This document shows, piece by piece, positions 27,483 through 36,465 of a DNA stretch of 64,000 bases. The stretch lies in assembly GCF_000296215.2 (NCBI RefSeq), contig NZ_CP013949.1:3589501-3653500 (forward strand), written 5' to 3'. Below the pieces are notes generated by a model. The model was not told the DNA's origin and made no database searches. It saw only the letters and a list, made by a program, of their open reading frames with translations. The DNA comes from Bradyrhizobium sp. CCGE-LA001. Its GTDB lineage: Bacteria > Pseudomonadota > Alphaproteobacteria > Rhizobiales > Xanthobacteraceae. How positions within the stretch are numbered: the stretch's first letter is position 1; the number at the start of each line of letters is the position of its first letter. The position numbers and the translations under genes are program-made.

Positions 27483-29096
27483 CTAGGCGAACAGAAAATC
27501 ATTCGCGCTCAGATTCACAACGCCTGCGATCGTGAGGTCGTTATTTGCATCGAAGTGGATGATGGTCTCTCCCCCAGTCACCTCGATATTCAAGTCGTCA
27601 AAATCGTGGATGTCATTCCCCGCGAGGCCCATGAGATCGATCTTATCTTGGCCCTGTTCAAAAATGGCCGTGTCATGCCCGTTCTGGGCGGCGAAGACGA
27701 ACCTATCCGCGCCGGATTCGCCAAACATGCTATCGTTTCCGATGCCGCTCACGAGGGTATCGTTGCCATCGCCTCCATTGAGGATATTTCCCGACCCACC
27801 AAACACTGTGAGTTGATCATTGCCTGTACCGCCAGCAAGGAAGCTCGATCCGAGTGAACCTGGCGCAACGGTTGCGGCCAGAACATCGTTTCCAGCGCCG
27901 CCATTCAGACGGTTCTCGGCAATCGAATCGTCTGTCACCGTAGGATCAGGAGTTGCTGAGAGAAACGCAGTGAGCTGGTCATCTCCGGCGCCGCCATTCA
28001 GGACATTCGCGACATCGTATAGAGCCTGCTCCAGACCAAATCCACCGTGGGCTACAGCGTCGAGATGCGCCGTCAGATTGTCTCGTCCAATACCTCCCTC
28101 GAGCTGATTGAGTGCGTGAACATACCCGCCGAGCGCGGTGGAGTCTGCGAGCAGACTGTCATTGCCGTTCCCGCCATCCAGATAATTCGTGACATCTGTG
28201 ACGACGTTCTCCCCATCAGTGGAGTGGGTCGCCTCAAGGGTGTCGTTGCCGTCATCGCCCCAGAGCTGGTTGATACCCACCGGAGTCCTGGTATTGGAGT
28301 CGGTCAGGTTGAAGGCGCGCAAGACGTCGTCGCCCTGGCCCCCATGCAGCTCATTGCTGACAAAATCGGTCTGATTGGAAACGCCCTCGGCGCGTGCATT
28401 CAATTCATCGTTGCCGGCTCCGCCGAAGAGTAGGTTGCTGGCTGTGCCGTGGAGCGCGAAGAATGCCGTTTCGGCATGAGCGGTGACCCGGTCATCGCCC
28501 GCGCCGCCGTCGATGGTATTCAAGGCGATACTGTTTCCGACGGTGTTGCGACCGTCGGCAACGGCGTGAATGGTATCGTTGCCGCTTCCGCCGAACAAAT
28601 CGGTCCTCACCGTTACATCTGCGAGCACAGGAAGCGCCACATTTGCGGTGGCACTGATGGTGTCGTCTCCGCTGCCGCCATCGAGCAGCACATCCGCTAC
28701 CCGTTCCGGGCTCTGAGGCGCGTTCCCGCCTTGAAGAGTAACGGTCGCGCTGAGGTCGTCATTGCCTGTTCCGCCGAACTGAATGGCGAGTCCATGCCGG
28801 GGCGTATCGCCCTGCAGCACGACGACATTGGTCGTCAAATCGTCGTTGCCGCTGCCGCCGAACAACGCTGTCCGGTTCGATGCGCTGTCCAAATGATCAT
28901 TGCCGGCAAGTCCCAAGACAATGTCGCCCTCGGCATGCGCGCTCAGGACATCGTCGCGTCTGCTGCCGATGATCAAACTGCTGACGGGGTCTAGGAGGGA
29001 GATCCAGTCGAACAGGCGAGAATCTGCTGCGAGAGTTCCGTCGGTTCGAAGCAATTGTTGAGCGGCTTGGCTTTTTGTTTGAATGGTATTCGCCAT
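27483..29096 (-). CDS. RTX-type calcium-binding repeat protein, probably type I secreted
   Basis: A 537-residue protein made mainly of glycine/aspartate nonapeptide repeats (GGSGNDDL, GGAGDDRV, GGDGNDTL and variants) from about residue 60 to 475. The repeats are spaced by 20-40-residue beta-like inserts rather than being tandem. The C-terminal block (DRFVFAAQNGHDTAIFEQGQ ... ANDFLFA) is the peptidase-M10/hemolysin-type secretion end with a final hydrophobic tail. No signal peptide is seen, as expected for type I export. The start at 29096 has AAGGAGG 6 bases upstream. No catalytic domain and no T1SS genes are nearby. Base use is visibly less GC-rich than the neighbours. Confidence 0.86.
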   Translation of the reverse strand: MANTIQTKSQAAQQLLRTDGTLAADSRLFDWISLLDPVSSLIIGSRRDDVLSAHAEGDIVLGLAGNDHLDSASNRTALFGGSGNDDLTTNVVVLQGDTPRHGLAIQFGGTGNDDLSATVTLQGGNAPQSPERVADVLLDGGSGDDTISATANVALPVLADVTVRTDLFGGSGNDTIHAVADGRNTVGNSIALNTIDGGAGDDRVTAHAETAFFALHGTASNLLFGGAGNDELNARAEGVSNQTDFVSNELHGGQGDDVLRAFNLTDSNTRTPVGINQLWGDDGNDTLEATHSTDGENVVTDVTNYLDGGNGNDSLLADSTALGGYVHALNQLEGGIGRDNLTAHLDAVAHGGFGLEQALYDVANVLNGGAGDDQLTAFLSATPDPTVTDDSIAENRLNGGAGNDVLAATVAPGSLGSSFLAGGTGNDQLTVFGGSGNILNGGDGNDTLVSGIGNDSMFGESGADRFVFAAQNGHDTAIFEQGQDKIDLMGLAGNDIHDFDDLNIEVTGGETIIHFDANNDLTIAGVVNLSANDFLFA

Positions 29097-29460
29097 ATTT
29101 TCCTCCTTGGACATCATATAATGAAGTCAATAACGCGGCGCCCGGATTGACTTCCGCGAAGCGCGCCCAACTGCGGATAAGCGCCTCGCGCTGCCGCCTC
29201 ACGCGTTCAGCGTGTCGGCGCGCCATCGGGCCTCATCGGCGCCGATCTGCATCATTCTTCGGTAGGCTTCCGTTGCCGCAGCACCGCGAACTTCTGCAGG
29301 CGGGCGGCATTAAATCAAAAGTTGTATTAATGTCTAATCAAATTTAATCGAGCCAAATTAATTGAACCAATTTAATAGGAGCGCATTCAAATAGTGGGCC
29401 CCGCGAAAGCCCGCATCGGCAGGGAACCTGTGCTTGCCCGTCTACGAACGCTGCAGAGGC
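29097..29460. other. Gene-free, partly AT-rich region upstream of the RTX gene
   Basis: Most of this 364-base gap has no coding character. Its centre (about 29310-29380) is strikingly AT-rich. It holds three near-repeats of an AAATTTAAT-type motif beginning at 29339, 29354 and 29368, a spacing of about 14-15 bases. A curved or nucleoid-protein-binding regulatory region for the RTX gene is a reasonable inference. No clear -35/-10 pair was assigned. Confidence 0.5.
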
Positions 29461-30951
29461 CTACCCCAGCCGCTGATCCCGCACGTCCTGCGTATCCTCG
29501 CTCGCCGCCTTGACCGCCGCCTTTTCGGCGCCCTTGCCCGCGCCCTTGCGGCTTGCGATCTCCACCGCCTTGCGGCCGGAGATCTCGTGGCCGGCATCAA
29601 CAGGCATCTGCCAGAAGAACCAGCTCGAGGCCGCCGAGGTCAGCGCGACCACGACGAAAGCGGGCGCGAACACGGTGGCATTGAGCTCATTGACCTGGCT
29701 GAACCACATCGTGGTCTCGACGCAGGCTGCGCCGACGGCGACGCCGGCCGAGACTGCGAGCTGCTGGTTGACGCTGACGAGGGTGGTGGCGCGGCTCATC
29801 TGCGCGGTCTCGACCTCGGCATAGGCCACCGTGTTGATCGCGGTGAACTCAAGCGAGCGGAAGAAGCCGCCGACCACCAGGATCACCATGATGATGAGCA
29901 GCGGCGTCGTCACCGTGAACAGCGCACAGATTCCGAGGAAGAACGCGCTGACGATCGCGTTCACCGTCATGAGGTTGCGGAAACCGAAGGTGCGGATCAG
30001 GCGCGCCGCCAGCGTCTTCATGCCCATGGCGCCCAGCGAGGAGGCGAAGGTCACCAGACCCGAATGGAAGGGCGACAGGCCGAAACCCATCTGCATCAGA
30101 AGCGGCAGCAGGAAGGGCAGCGCGCCGATGCCGAGCCGGAACAGGAAGCCGCCGATCACGGCCGCGCGCAGCGTCGGCAGCTTCAGCAGCGAAAAGTCCA
30201 GGACCGGCGATCCCGTGCGCCGCGCATGCAGGACGTAGAGCGTCATCGAGATCGCGCCGCCCACGACCAGCGCGGCCACCGTGCTCCAGGGCAGCAAATT
30301 GAGCCCGGCCACCGACAGGCCGAATGCGATGCCGGCAAGCCCAATCCCCGCGAGCACCATGCCGTAGAGATCGAACGGCTCCTGCGTCTCGCTCTTGATG
30401 GGATCTATGTAGCGCAGCGCCATGAAGATGCCGAGCAGCCCGATCGGGATGTTGATCAGGAAGATCCAGTGCCAGGAGGCGTAGGTGGTGATGAAGCCGC
30501 CGAGCGGTGGCCCGATCACGGGACCGATCAGGGCAGGGACCGTCACCCAGGCCATCGCATTGACCAGCGCGCTCTTGTCGACCGAGCGCAGCAGCACGAG
30601 ACGCCCGACCGGGGTCATCATCGCCCCGCCCATGCCTTGCAGGATGCGCGCGAACACGAAATCGGTAACCGACGTCGACAGCGCGCAGCCGACTGAGCCG
30701 ACCATGAACACGCCGACCGCGATCGCGAACACCATGCGCGCACCGAAGCGGTCGGCAGTCCAGCCGCTCGCCGGGATGAACACCGCGAGCGACAACAGGT
30801 AGGAGGTGATCGCGAGCTTCAGCGTCAGCGGGCTGGTGCCGATATCGGCCGCGATCGCCGGCAGCGAGGTGGCGATCACCGTGGAGTCCATGTTCTCCAT
30901 GAAGAGCGCAGTGGCCACGATCAGCGGGATGACGCGTTGCTTGTCGACCAT
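29461..30951 (-). CDS. DHA2-type MFS drug/solute efflux transporter
   Basis: A 496-residue membrane protein with 14 predicted segments. Seen are the N-terminal motif NMDSTVIATSLPAIAADIG (motif D1 of DHA2 pumps), motif A in the 2-3 loop (GWTADRFGARMVF), and motif C-like GRLVLLRSVDK ... GPVIGPPLGGFI in helix 5. These mark H+-coupled antiporters of the EmrB/QacA class. The C-terminal tail is Lys/Ala-rich. It is a single gene with no adjacent EmrA-type membrane-fusion gene, so it probably works alone across the inner membrane. Substrates are unknown. Confidence 0.92.
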   Translation of the reverse strand: MVDKQRVIPLIVATALFMENMDSTVIATSLPAIAADIGTSPLTLKLAITSYLLSLAVFIPASGWTADRFGARMVFAIAVGVFMVGSVGCALSTSVTDFVFARILQGMGGAMMTPVGRLVLLRSVDKSALVNAMAWVTVPALIGPVIGPPLGGFITTYASWHWIFLINIPIGLLGIFMALRYIDPIKSETQEPFDLYGMVLAGIGLAGIAFGLSVAGLNLLPWSTVAALVVGGAISMTLYVLHARRTGSPVLDFSLLKLPTLRAAVIGGFLFRLGIGALPFLLPLLMQMGFGLSPFHSGLVTFASSLGAMGMKTLAARLIRTFGFRNLMTVNAIVSAFFLGICALFTVTTPLLIIMVILVVGGFFRSLEFTAINTVAYAEVETAQMSRATTLVSVNQQLAVSAGVAVGAACVETTMWFSQVNELNATVFAPAFVVVALTSAASSWFFWQMPVDAGHEISGRKAVEIASRKGAGKGAEKAAVKAASEDTQDVRDQRLG

Positions 30952-31099
30952 GACGGATTGGTAATGAAAATCGGAAAGGACGGGTGGACTTGCGGCTTAT
31001 CACCGCCGTCCGGCGACGACTATTGCGGATCGGCGCATGGCACCTAAATCCTGCGTGACGACGGTGTGCCTCCCGCGGTCGGACCCATCGACATTCTCT

Positions 31100-31205
31100 C
31101 GTCATTCCGGGGCGCGCCCCTTGGCGCGAGCCCGGAATCCATTGGGCCGCAGAGACCGCTGCCGGATGGATTCCGGGCCCGCGACTTCGTCGCGCCCCGG
31201 AATGA
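31100..31205. repeat. Intergenic inverted repeat, family E
   Basis: The outer ends are inverted copies (cgtcattccggggcgcgccc ... gcgccccggaatgaagg) and the inner arms are also inverted (gagcccggaatccat ... atggattccgggcccg). It lies in the 493-base gap between the DHA2 pump and guaB. The rest of that gap (30952-31099 and 31206-31444) holds no gene, only the possible guaB promoter given separately. Confidence 0.7.
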
Positions 31206-31303
31206 AGGTGGGTGGGGTCGCCCAGCCATCTACGTTGAACCGGCCATCCACGCTGAATTTACTCAAAAAGCCTGTGCATGGCTGGCCGGCGGTCCGAATT
31301 GCT

Positions 31304-31331
31304 TTGATTCGTCACGCAGCCGTGCTATCGA
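31304..31331 (+). promoter_or_regulatory. Possible guaB promoter
   Basis: TTGATT (31304-31309) and TATCGA (31326-31331) are spaced 16 bases apart, about 115 bases before the guaB start. The match to the vegetative consensus is moderate, so this is a suggestion only. Confidence 0.3.
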
Positions 31332-31444
31332 CCCGCGTCAACCCCACCGATGGGCTCCGATTCTCAAGGCGTTGCCGCAAGGTACGCCGAGGGCGGCGCT
31401 CATCCATAAGCATTTGCGGCAGGGCCGCAGGAAGGAGTTGGCAG

Positions 31445-32938
31445 ATGGCCACGGTGCAACTTCAGGGCATTCGCGAGGCCTTCACGTTCGACGACGTGCT
31501 GTTGAAGCCGGGCCTGTCGGACGTCATGCCGGGCGAGGTCGACATTCGCTCCCGCGTCACCCGCGCCATTCCGCTCAACATCCCGATCATGGCCTCCGCC
31601 ATGGACACCGTCACCGAGGCACGCATGGCGATCGCCATGGCGCAGGCCGGCGGCCTCGGCGTCATCCATCGCAATTTCGATCCCGAGGGGCAGGCCGCCC
31701 AGGTCCGGCAGGTCAAGCGCTACGAGTCGGGCATGGTGGTGAACCCGCTCACCATCAGCCCCGATGCCACGCTCGACGATGCGCTCAAGCTGATGAGCGA
31801 TCACGGCATCTCCGGCATTCCCGTCGTCACCGGCGCCGGCAAGAACATCCCCGGCAAGCTGGTCGGCATCCTCACCAACCGCGACGTCCGCTTTGCCACC
31901 GACCGCCGGCAAAAAGTCTCCGAGCTGATGACGCATGAAGGCCTCGTCACGGTGCGCGAGAATGTCAGCCAGGACGAGGCCCGGCGGATGCTGCACCAGC
32001 ATCGCATCGAGAAGCTGCTCGTCGTCGACGATCAATATCGCTGCGTCGGCCTCATCACCGTCAAGGACATGGAGAAGGCGGTCGCCCATCCGCTCGCCTG
32101 CAAGGACGCGCAGGGGCGCCTCCGCGTCGCCGCCGCCACCACGGTGGGTGACAGCGGCTTCGAGCGCACCGAGCGGCTGATTGATGCCGGCGTCGATCTC
32201 GTCGTCGTCGACACCGCACACGGCCACTCCCGCCACGTGCTGCATGCGGTGAACCGCATCAAGCGCCTGTCCAATTCGGTGCAGGTCGTTGCCGGCAACG
32301 TCGCTACCACCGAAGGCGCGCAGGCGCTGATCGATTCCGGCGCAGATTGCATCAAGGTCGGCATCGGGCCGGGCTCGATCTGCACCACGCGCATCGTCGC
32401 CGGCGTCGGCGTTCCCCAACTCACCGCGATCATGGATGCGGTGGAAGCGGCGAAGAAGGCCGACGTTCCCGTCATCGCCGACGGCGGCATCAAGTTCTCC
32501 GGCGACCTCGCCAAGGCGCTTGCCGCCGGCGCGGATATCGCCATGGTCGGGTCGCTGCTCGCCGGCACCGACGAGACGCCTGGCGAAGTGTTCTTGTGGC
32601 AGGGCCGTTCCTACAAGGCCTATCGCGGCATGGGCTCGGTCGGCGCGATGGCGCGCGGCTCCGCCGATCGCTATTTCCAGCAGGACATCAAGGACACGCT
32701 CAAGCTGGTCCCTGAAGGCATCGAGGGCCAGGTGCCGTACAAGGGCCCGGTCGGCAACGTCATGCACCAGCTCGCGGGCGGCCTTCGCGCCGCGATGGGT
32801 TATGTCGGCGCGCGCGACATGAAGGAGCTGCACAGCAAGGCGCAGTTCGTCCGCATCACCGGCGCGGGCTTGCGCGAAAGCCACGTCCACGACGTCACCA
32901 TCACGCGCGAGGCGCCGAACTATCCGGGCGGGGGTTAG
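31445..32938 (+). CDS. guaB: IMP dehydrogenase
   Basis: A 497-residue enzyme that oxidises IMP to XMP with NAD, the committed step of GMP synthesis. The (beta/alpha)8 barrel is interrupted by two CBS domains (about residues 95-210; ISPDATLDDALKLM and VSQDEARRMLHQHRIEKLLV). The catalytic-loop Cys lies in GPGSICTTRIVAGVG, the phosphate loop is DGGIKFSGDLAKAL, and the flap contains YRGMGSVGAM. The start at 31445 follows AGGAAGGAG. It lies on the same strand as, but 6.4 kb from, guaA, with unrelated genes between. Confidence 0.97.
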   Translation: MATVQLQGIREAFTFDDVLLKPGLSDVMPGEVDIRSRVTRAIPLNIPIMASAMDTVTEARMAIAMAQAGGLGVIHRNFDPEGQAAQVRQVKRYESGMVVNPLTISPDATLDDALKLMSDHGISGIPVVTGAGKNIPGKLVGILTNRDVRFATDRRQKVSELMTHEGLVTVRENVSQDEARRMLHQHRIEKLLVVDDQYRCVGLITVKDMEKAVAHPLACKDAQGRLRVAAATTVGDSGFERTERLIDAGVDLVVVDTAHGHSRHVLHAVNRIKRLSNSVQVVAGNVATTEGAQALIDSGADCIKVGIGPGSICTTRIVAGVGVPQLTAIMDAVEAAKKADVPVIADGGIKFSGDLAKALAAGADIAMVGSLLAGTDETPGEVFLWQGRSYKAYRGMGSVGAMARGSADRYFQQDIKDTLKLVPEGIEGQVPYKGPVGNVMHQLAGGLRAAMGYVGARDMKELHSKAQFVRITGAGLRESHVHDVTITREAPNYPGGG

Positions 32939-33002
32939 TTCGCTCGGCCCCGTCTTCGGCAGCGCGCGAGCATGGGTCTCGGCGCGCTTGCCGCAGTTTC
33001 GG

Positions 33003-33103
33003 TGTCATGCCCCGCGAAGGCGGGGCATCCAGTACGCCGCGGCCTGTCGATTGATCACAACGTTCTCGGAGTACGGGATCGTCCGCCTTCGCGGACGATG
33101 ACA
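33003..33103. repeat. Intergenic palindromic repeat, family A
   Basis: Begins tgtcatgccccgcgaaggcg and ends ccgccttcgcggacgatgac, with the cagtacgccgcggc and gtacgggatcg core. It has the same organisation as the copy at 22729. It occupies most of the 255-base gap between guaB and the reductase gene. Confidence 0.75.
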
Positions 33104-33193
33104 GTTAGGGTGCGGCTCCGCCGCTTTTGTGTTGACGCGACTAAATTGCTTCGCTTCGCTCGCGATCACGAACACAACAGTGAGGAAGCCATC

Positions 33194-34216
33194 ATGTCCC
33201 AAGCAAAACGCATCGTTCTCGCCGCGCGTCCTGTTGGCGAGCCCAAGCCGTCGGATTTTCGTCTGGAGGAATTCGCGGTGCCGACGCCTGGAGCAGGCGA
33301 GGTGCTGCTGCGCACGATCTGGCTCTCGCTCGATCCCTATATGCGCGGCCGCATGAGCGATGGCCCGTCCTATGCCGCACCGGTGCCGATCGGCGGCGTG
33401 ATGGAGGGCGAGGGGGTCAGCGAGGTCGCGGCCTCCAACAACCCTGATTTCGCAGTCGGCGACATCGTGCGCATCCGGTCCGGCTGGCAGACGCACGCCA
33501 TCTCCAACGGAAAGGGCCTGATCAAGGTCGATCCGAAGCTCGGTCCGGTCTCGACCTCCATTGGTGTGCTCGGCATGCCCGGCATGACGGCGTATACGGG
33601 CCTGCTCGACATCGGCAAGCCGCAAGAAGGCGAGACCGTCGTCGTCGCCGGTGCCTCCGGCGCGGTCGGCTCAGCCGTCGGCCAAATCGCCAAGATCAAA
33701 GGGGCGCGCGCGGTCGGCATCGCCGGCGGCAAGGACAAGTGCGACTACGTCGTGAAGGAACTCGGCTTCGATGCCTGCATCGATCACCGCGATCCTGATC
33801 TGGCGGCGAAGCTGAAGGATGCCTGCCCCAAGGGCATCGACGTCTATTTCGAGAATGTCGGCGGCGCCGTATTCGAGGCGGTGTTCCCCCTGCTCAATCC
33901 GTTCGCCCGCGTGCCGGTCTGCGGCCTGATCGCCCATTACAACGACACCGAGGCCAAGCCGCCGAAATGGGCCGCATCCATGATGCGGGCGACCCTGACC
34001 AAGCGGCTGACCTTCCGCGGCTTCATCGTCTCCGACTTCGCATCCCGCCATGGCGATTTTCTGCGCGACATGTCCGGCTGGGTCCGTGAGGGCAAGGTCA
34101 AGTACAAGGAGTTCGTCACCGAGGGCCTGGAGAGTGCACCCGGGGCCTTCATGGGCCTGTTGAAGGGCGCCAATTTCGGCAAGCAGCTGGTGCGGGTTGG
34201 GCCCGATAAGGCCTAG
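33194..34216 (+). CDS. NADP-dependent MDR-family oxidoreductase (zinc-independent)
   Basis: A 340-residue member of the leukotriene B4 dehydrogenase/curcumin-reductase branch of medium-chain reductases. LSLDPYMRGRM and the absence of Cys/His zinc ligands are typical. The nucleotide motif is VVAGASGAVGSAVGQIAKIKG, with VGIAGGKDKCDYV downstream; the Lys suggests NADPH preference. IDVYFENVGGAVFE is also a family mark. It reduces alpha,beta-unsaturated ketones or aldehydes. GTGAGGAAG precedes the start. Upstream it is separated from guaB by a repeat, so it is probably a single transcript. Confidence 0.92.
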   Translation: MSQAKRIVLAARPVGEPKPSDFRLEEFAVPTPGAGEVLLRTIWLSLDPYMRGRMSDGPSYAAPVPIGGVMEGEGVSEVAASNNPDFAVGDIVRIRSGWQTHAISNGKGLIKVDPKLGPVSTSIGVLGMPGMTAYTGLLDIGKPQEGETVVVAGASGAVGSAVGQIAKIKGARAVGIAGGKDKCDYVVKELGFDACIDHRDPDLAAKLKDACPKGIDVYFENVGGAVFEAVFPLLNPFARVPVCGLIAHYNDTEAKPPKWAASMMRATLTKRLTFRGFIVSDFASRHGDFLRDMSGWVREGKVKYKEFVTEGLESAPGAFMGLLKGANFGKQLVRVGPDKA

Positions 34217-34385
34217 GACGACGGCATTGGGACTCCCGTGGCGCCTGAGCCACAGGCCGGGCGAGGATGGTTAACAAAGAGTCACCAAATGGTCACACCT
34301 GTCGGCAAAAGCCGCGGGTGTGACCGCCGGTTCATTGACGCCAACTCGAAGGCATTGAATCATCGCGCATATTTTAGGTGTAGCG

Positions 34386-34685
34386 ATGTTAGAGCTCAGT
34401 GTTTTCTGCGTCATTCTGCTGGCCGCCGGCTATTGGGTGGCGATGTTCGTCATGGGCCGCCACGACGACGTCATCCACGGCAAGTTCGTTCACGACGAGG
34501 AGGTGGACGATTTTGCCCGACCTTCGATGCCGGCACCTCCGCCGCCGTTCCCGAAGCGGCCGGTCAAGGCTGCGCAGCCGGCCAGTCAGCCGCCTGCCGA
34601 TAATCTTGCGGCAAAGCCGGTGAACAGCGCGGCGCTGCAATCCCTGCTGGCCGCGATCCAGCAGGATCTCAAGAGCGTCGCGTAG
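34386..34685 (+). CDS. Small single-pass membrane protein, function unknown
   Basis: A 99-residue protein. Residues 1-24 (MLELSVFCVILLAAGYWVAM) form one hydrophobic helix with no signal-peptidase site, followed by a charged linker, a Pro-rich stretch (PSMPAPPPPFPKRP) and an amphipathic C-terminal helix (LQSLLAAIQQDLKSVA). Codon use matches the neighbouring genes. No family is recognised. A Pro-rich, membrane-anchored layout suggests a scaffold role, but this is inference. A palindromic repeat element follows immediately. Confidence 0.62.
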   Translation: MLELSVFCVILLAAGYWVAMFVMGRHDDVIHGKFVHDEEVDDFARPSMPAPPPPFPKRPVKAAQPASQPPADNLAAKPVNSAALQSLLAAIQQDLKSVA

Positions 34686-34688
34686 GGA

Positions 34689-34793
34689 TACAGCGTTTTC
34701 GAGCGGAGTGGGCACCGGTTCGCGTGAAGAAAACGCGTCAAACAAGAATCTAGAGCTACGGTTCTGATTTAATCAGAACCGATAATGCTCTAG
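34689..34793. repeat. Rhizobial-type palindromic intergenic element overlapping a stop codon
   Basis: The element starts agcgttttcgagcg and contains aagaaaacgcgtc as a partial inverted copy. It then has a perfect inverted repeat at 34760-34780 (arms GGTTCTGATT/AATCAGAACC) enclosed by CTAGAGC ... GCTCTAG. I recognise this as a widespread repeat of rhizobial genomes. Its terminal CTAG supplies the stop codon (34790-34792) of the phosphoesterase gene on the minus strand. Confidence 0.7.
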
Positions 34794-35632
34794 TGCTCGC
34801 CGCCCATCTGGGCGAGCAGCTCTTCGATGTCGACATCGCGCTGGCCCGCTGCTCTCGCGTGACGGACTTCGAGACTGTCGGGCCGGAAGCGATACTCAAC
34901 CAAGCCGACTTCCTTGATTGCGATCCGGTCCTGTCGCTGATCGTTGATGACGAAGCCCGCTGATGGCGCCCAGACGTGCCGCGTGTGGCGGAAGGTGAAG
35001 TCGCGCCGCTGGTGCACGTGCCCACTGGCGATGAGGCGCAGGTCGACATGCGCGAAGATCTCGATCAGCCGCGCGCGCGTCGGCTGCGGCACGTAACGGA
35101 TCGAGGTCTCCGGCGCTTCAGGGTCGTCGGGGAGGTTGAGGAATACCGGCTTGTGCAGAAACAGCGCAACCGGCATGCCGTTCACGCGCGAGATTTCCGA
35201 GGCGAGCCAGTCGAACTGCTCAGCCTCGAAGGCGAGCCCTGAATTCATCACCAGCGAATTGAGGCCGATGAAGTACCAGCCGGCGGCCTCGAACGACCAA
35301 TGGTCCTCGCCGATGATCTCGCAGAATTGCCGGCGGTGCGCCTCACTCACCGGCGGCTTCGGCGCCGGCCCGATCGCGGTCGGATTGTCGCCGATGTCGT
35401 GATTGCCGGGCAGGTAGCGGCAGGCGACCGGCAGGGCGTCATGCAGGCTTTTGGCGAATGCGACGTCGTCGCGGCTGGTCGGCCCGTCGAAGGAGACGTC
35501 GCCGGTATTAATGACGAGGTCGGGCCTGTCGGCATCGATGTGCTCGCAGACACGATGGAAGTTTTCGATCAGGCCGGGGAAGCGCTGGCCGAGATGGGTG
35601 TCGGAGATCTGTGTGAGACGAAATTCGAACAT
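34790..35632 (-). CDS. Calcineurin-like metallophosphoesterase
   Basis: A 280-residue phosphodiesterase. All metal-binding signatures are present: ISDTHLG (D.H), NTGDVSFDGP (GD), LPGNHDIGDN (GNHD), FLHKPVF and ASGHVHQRRD (GH.H). The order and length suit the CpdA/YfcE-like class III cyclic-nucleotide or phospholipid phosphodiesterases. The substrate is unknown. Its stop codon lies inside a palindromic repeat element, so the original C-terminus may have been changed by the insertion. It is the last gene of a minus-strand pair, 68 bases after the membrane protein at 35701. Confidence 0.92.
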   Translation of the reverse strand: MFEFRLTQISDTHLGQRFPGLIENFHRVCEHIDADRPDLVINTGDVSFDGPTSRDDVAFAKSLHDALPVACRYLPGNHDIGDNPTAIGPAPKPPVSEAHRRQFCEIIGEDHWSFEAAGWYFIGLNSLVMNSGLAFEAEQFDWLASEISRVNGMPVALFLHKPVFLNLPDDPEAPETSIRYVPQPTRARLIEIFAHVDLRLIASGHVHQRRDFTFRHTRHVWAPSAGFVINDQRQDRIAIKEVGLVEYRFRPDSLEVRHARAAGQRDVDIEELLAQMGGEH

Positions 35633-35700
35633 GGCCGATCATAGGCCCGGCCGAACGTCGGAACGATGACGCTGCGCGCATCGTTCGCAGCGAACAAAGT

Positions 35701-36312
35701 TTAAAGCACGCGGTAGCGGATCGTGTAGCCGTCCTGCGGCGCGATCGGCCCGGCCAGTGGCGAGGCTATGCGGTCGGCGAGGTGCCAGGGGCCGAACTCG
35801 CTGCGATGCGGCTCGGCGGGCAGGCGGAGGCGGAATTCGAACGTGCCTTTGCCCGGCAGGTTCACCACCAGCACGCGATCCGCAGTGCGATGGTTGAGCG
35901 CTACCGCGCCGCGCAGCAGCGCGCGGCCATCGGCGAGGTCGCGCACGCCGTCGACTAGCGCCAGCGTCTGGTTGCGGTCGGTGTGCAGCTCGATCTGGGT
36001 GTCGGTGACCGCCGTCAGCATCTCCCGGGGCATACGGATCTCGAACTCGACCGCGGGCTTGGACGGGTTGAGGCCAAGATAGGCCAGCGCCGCGTGGCGC
36101 ATGTCGTAGGCGGCGAAGCCGAACAGGAGGATCGCGGCCAGGGTGGCCAAGCCATGCCTGGCGACGTCGCGCCAGGTCCGGTAGCTCAGGCGAAAATACA
36201 CCGTCATCGCCAGTGCCACCGCGAGCGCGGCAGCGATGCCCGCCAGCGCCGACATCAGAACGCCGTGCCGGCCGTCGGCGGATTGGGCGAAAAGGCTGGA
36301 CAGGATGTTCAT
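35701..36312 (-). CDS. Membrane protein of unknown function with C-terminal soluble domain
   Basis: A 203-residue protein. Two hydrophobic segments are seen (about residues 18-42, LMSALAGIAAALAVALAMTV, and 54-72, LATLAAILLFGFAAYDM). A soluble beta-rich domain from residue 80 follows (VEFEIRMPREML, VLVVNLPGKGTFEFRLRLP), probably periplasmic. No family is recognised. Codon use is normal. It lies upstream of the phosphoesterase gene on the same strand and could be co-transcribed with it. Confidence 0.76.
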   Translation of the reverse strand: MNILSSLFAQSADGRHGVLMSALAGIAAALAVALAMTVYFRLSYRTWRDVARHGLATLAAILLFGFAAYDMRHAALAYLGLNPSKPAVEFEIRMPREMLTAVTDTQIELHTDRNQTLALVDGVRDLADGRALLRGAVALNHRTADRVLVVNLPGKGTFEFRLRLPAEPHRSEFGPWHLADRIASPLAGPIAPQDGYTIRYRVL

Positions 36313-36465
36313 GGCGGCGCTCGCCTCGGTCCAAAAGGACCAAAATCGCTGTGATGATCGACGTTTGGTCGCCGCACCGGGAACGCCGGTTCAAGTCGTT
36401 CATTGTCAGGGCCAAAACGCGCCGCTAATGACGTCGGCGGCATTTCGCCTTCCGGGAAAGTTCCG

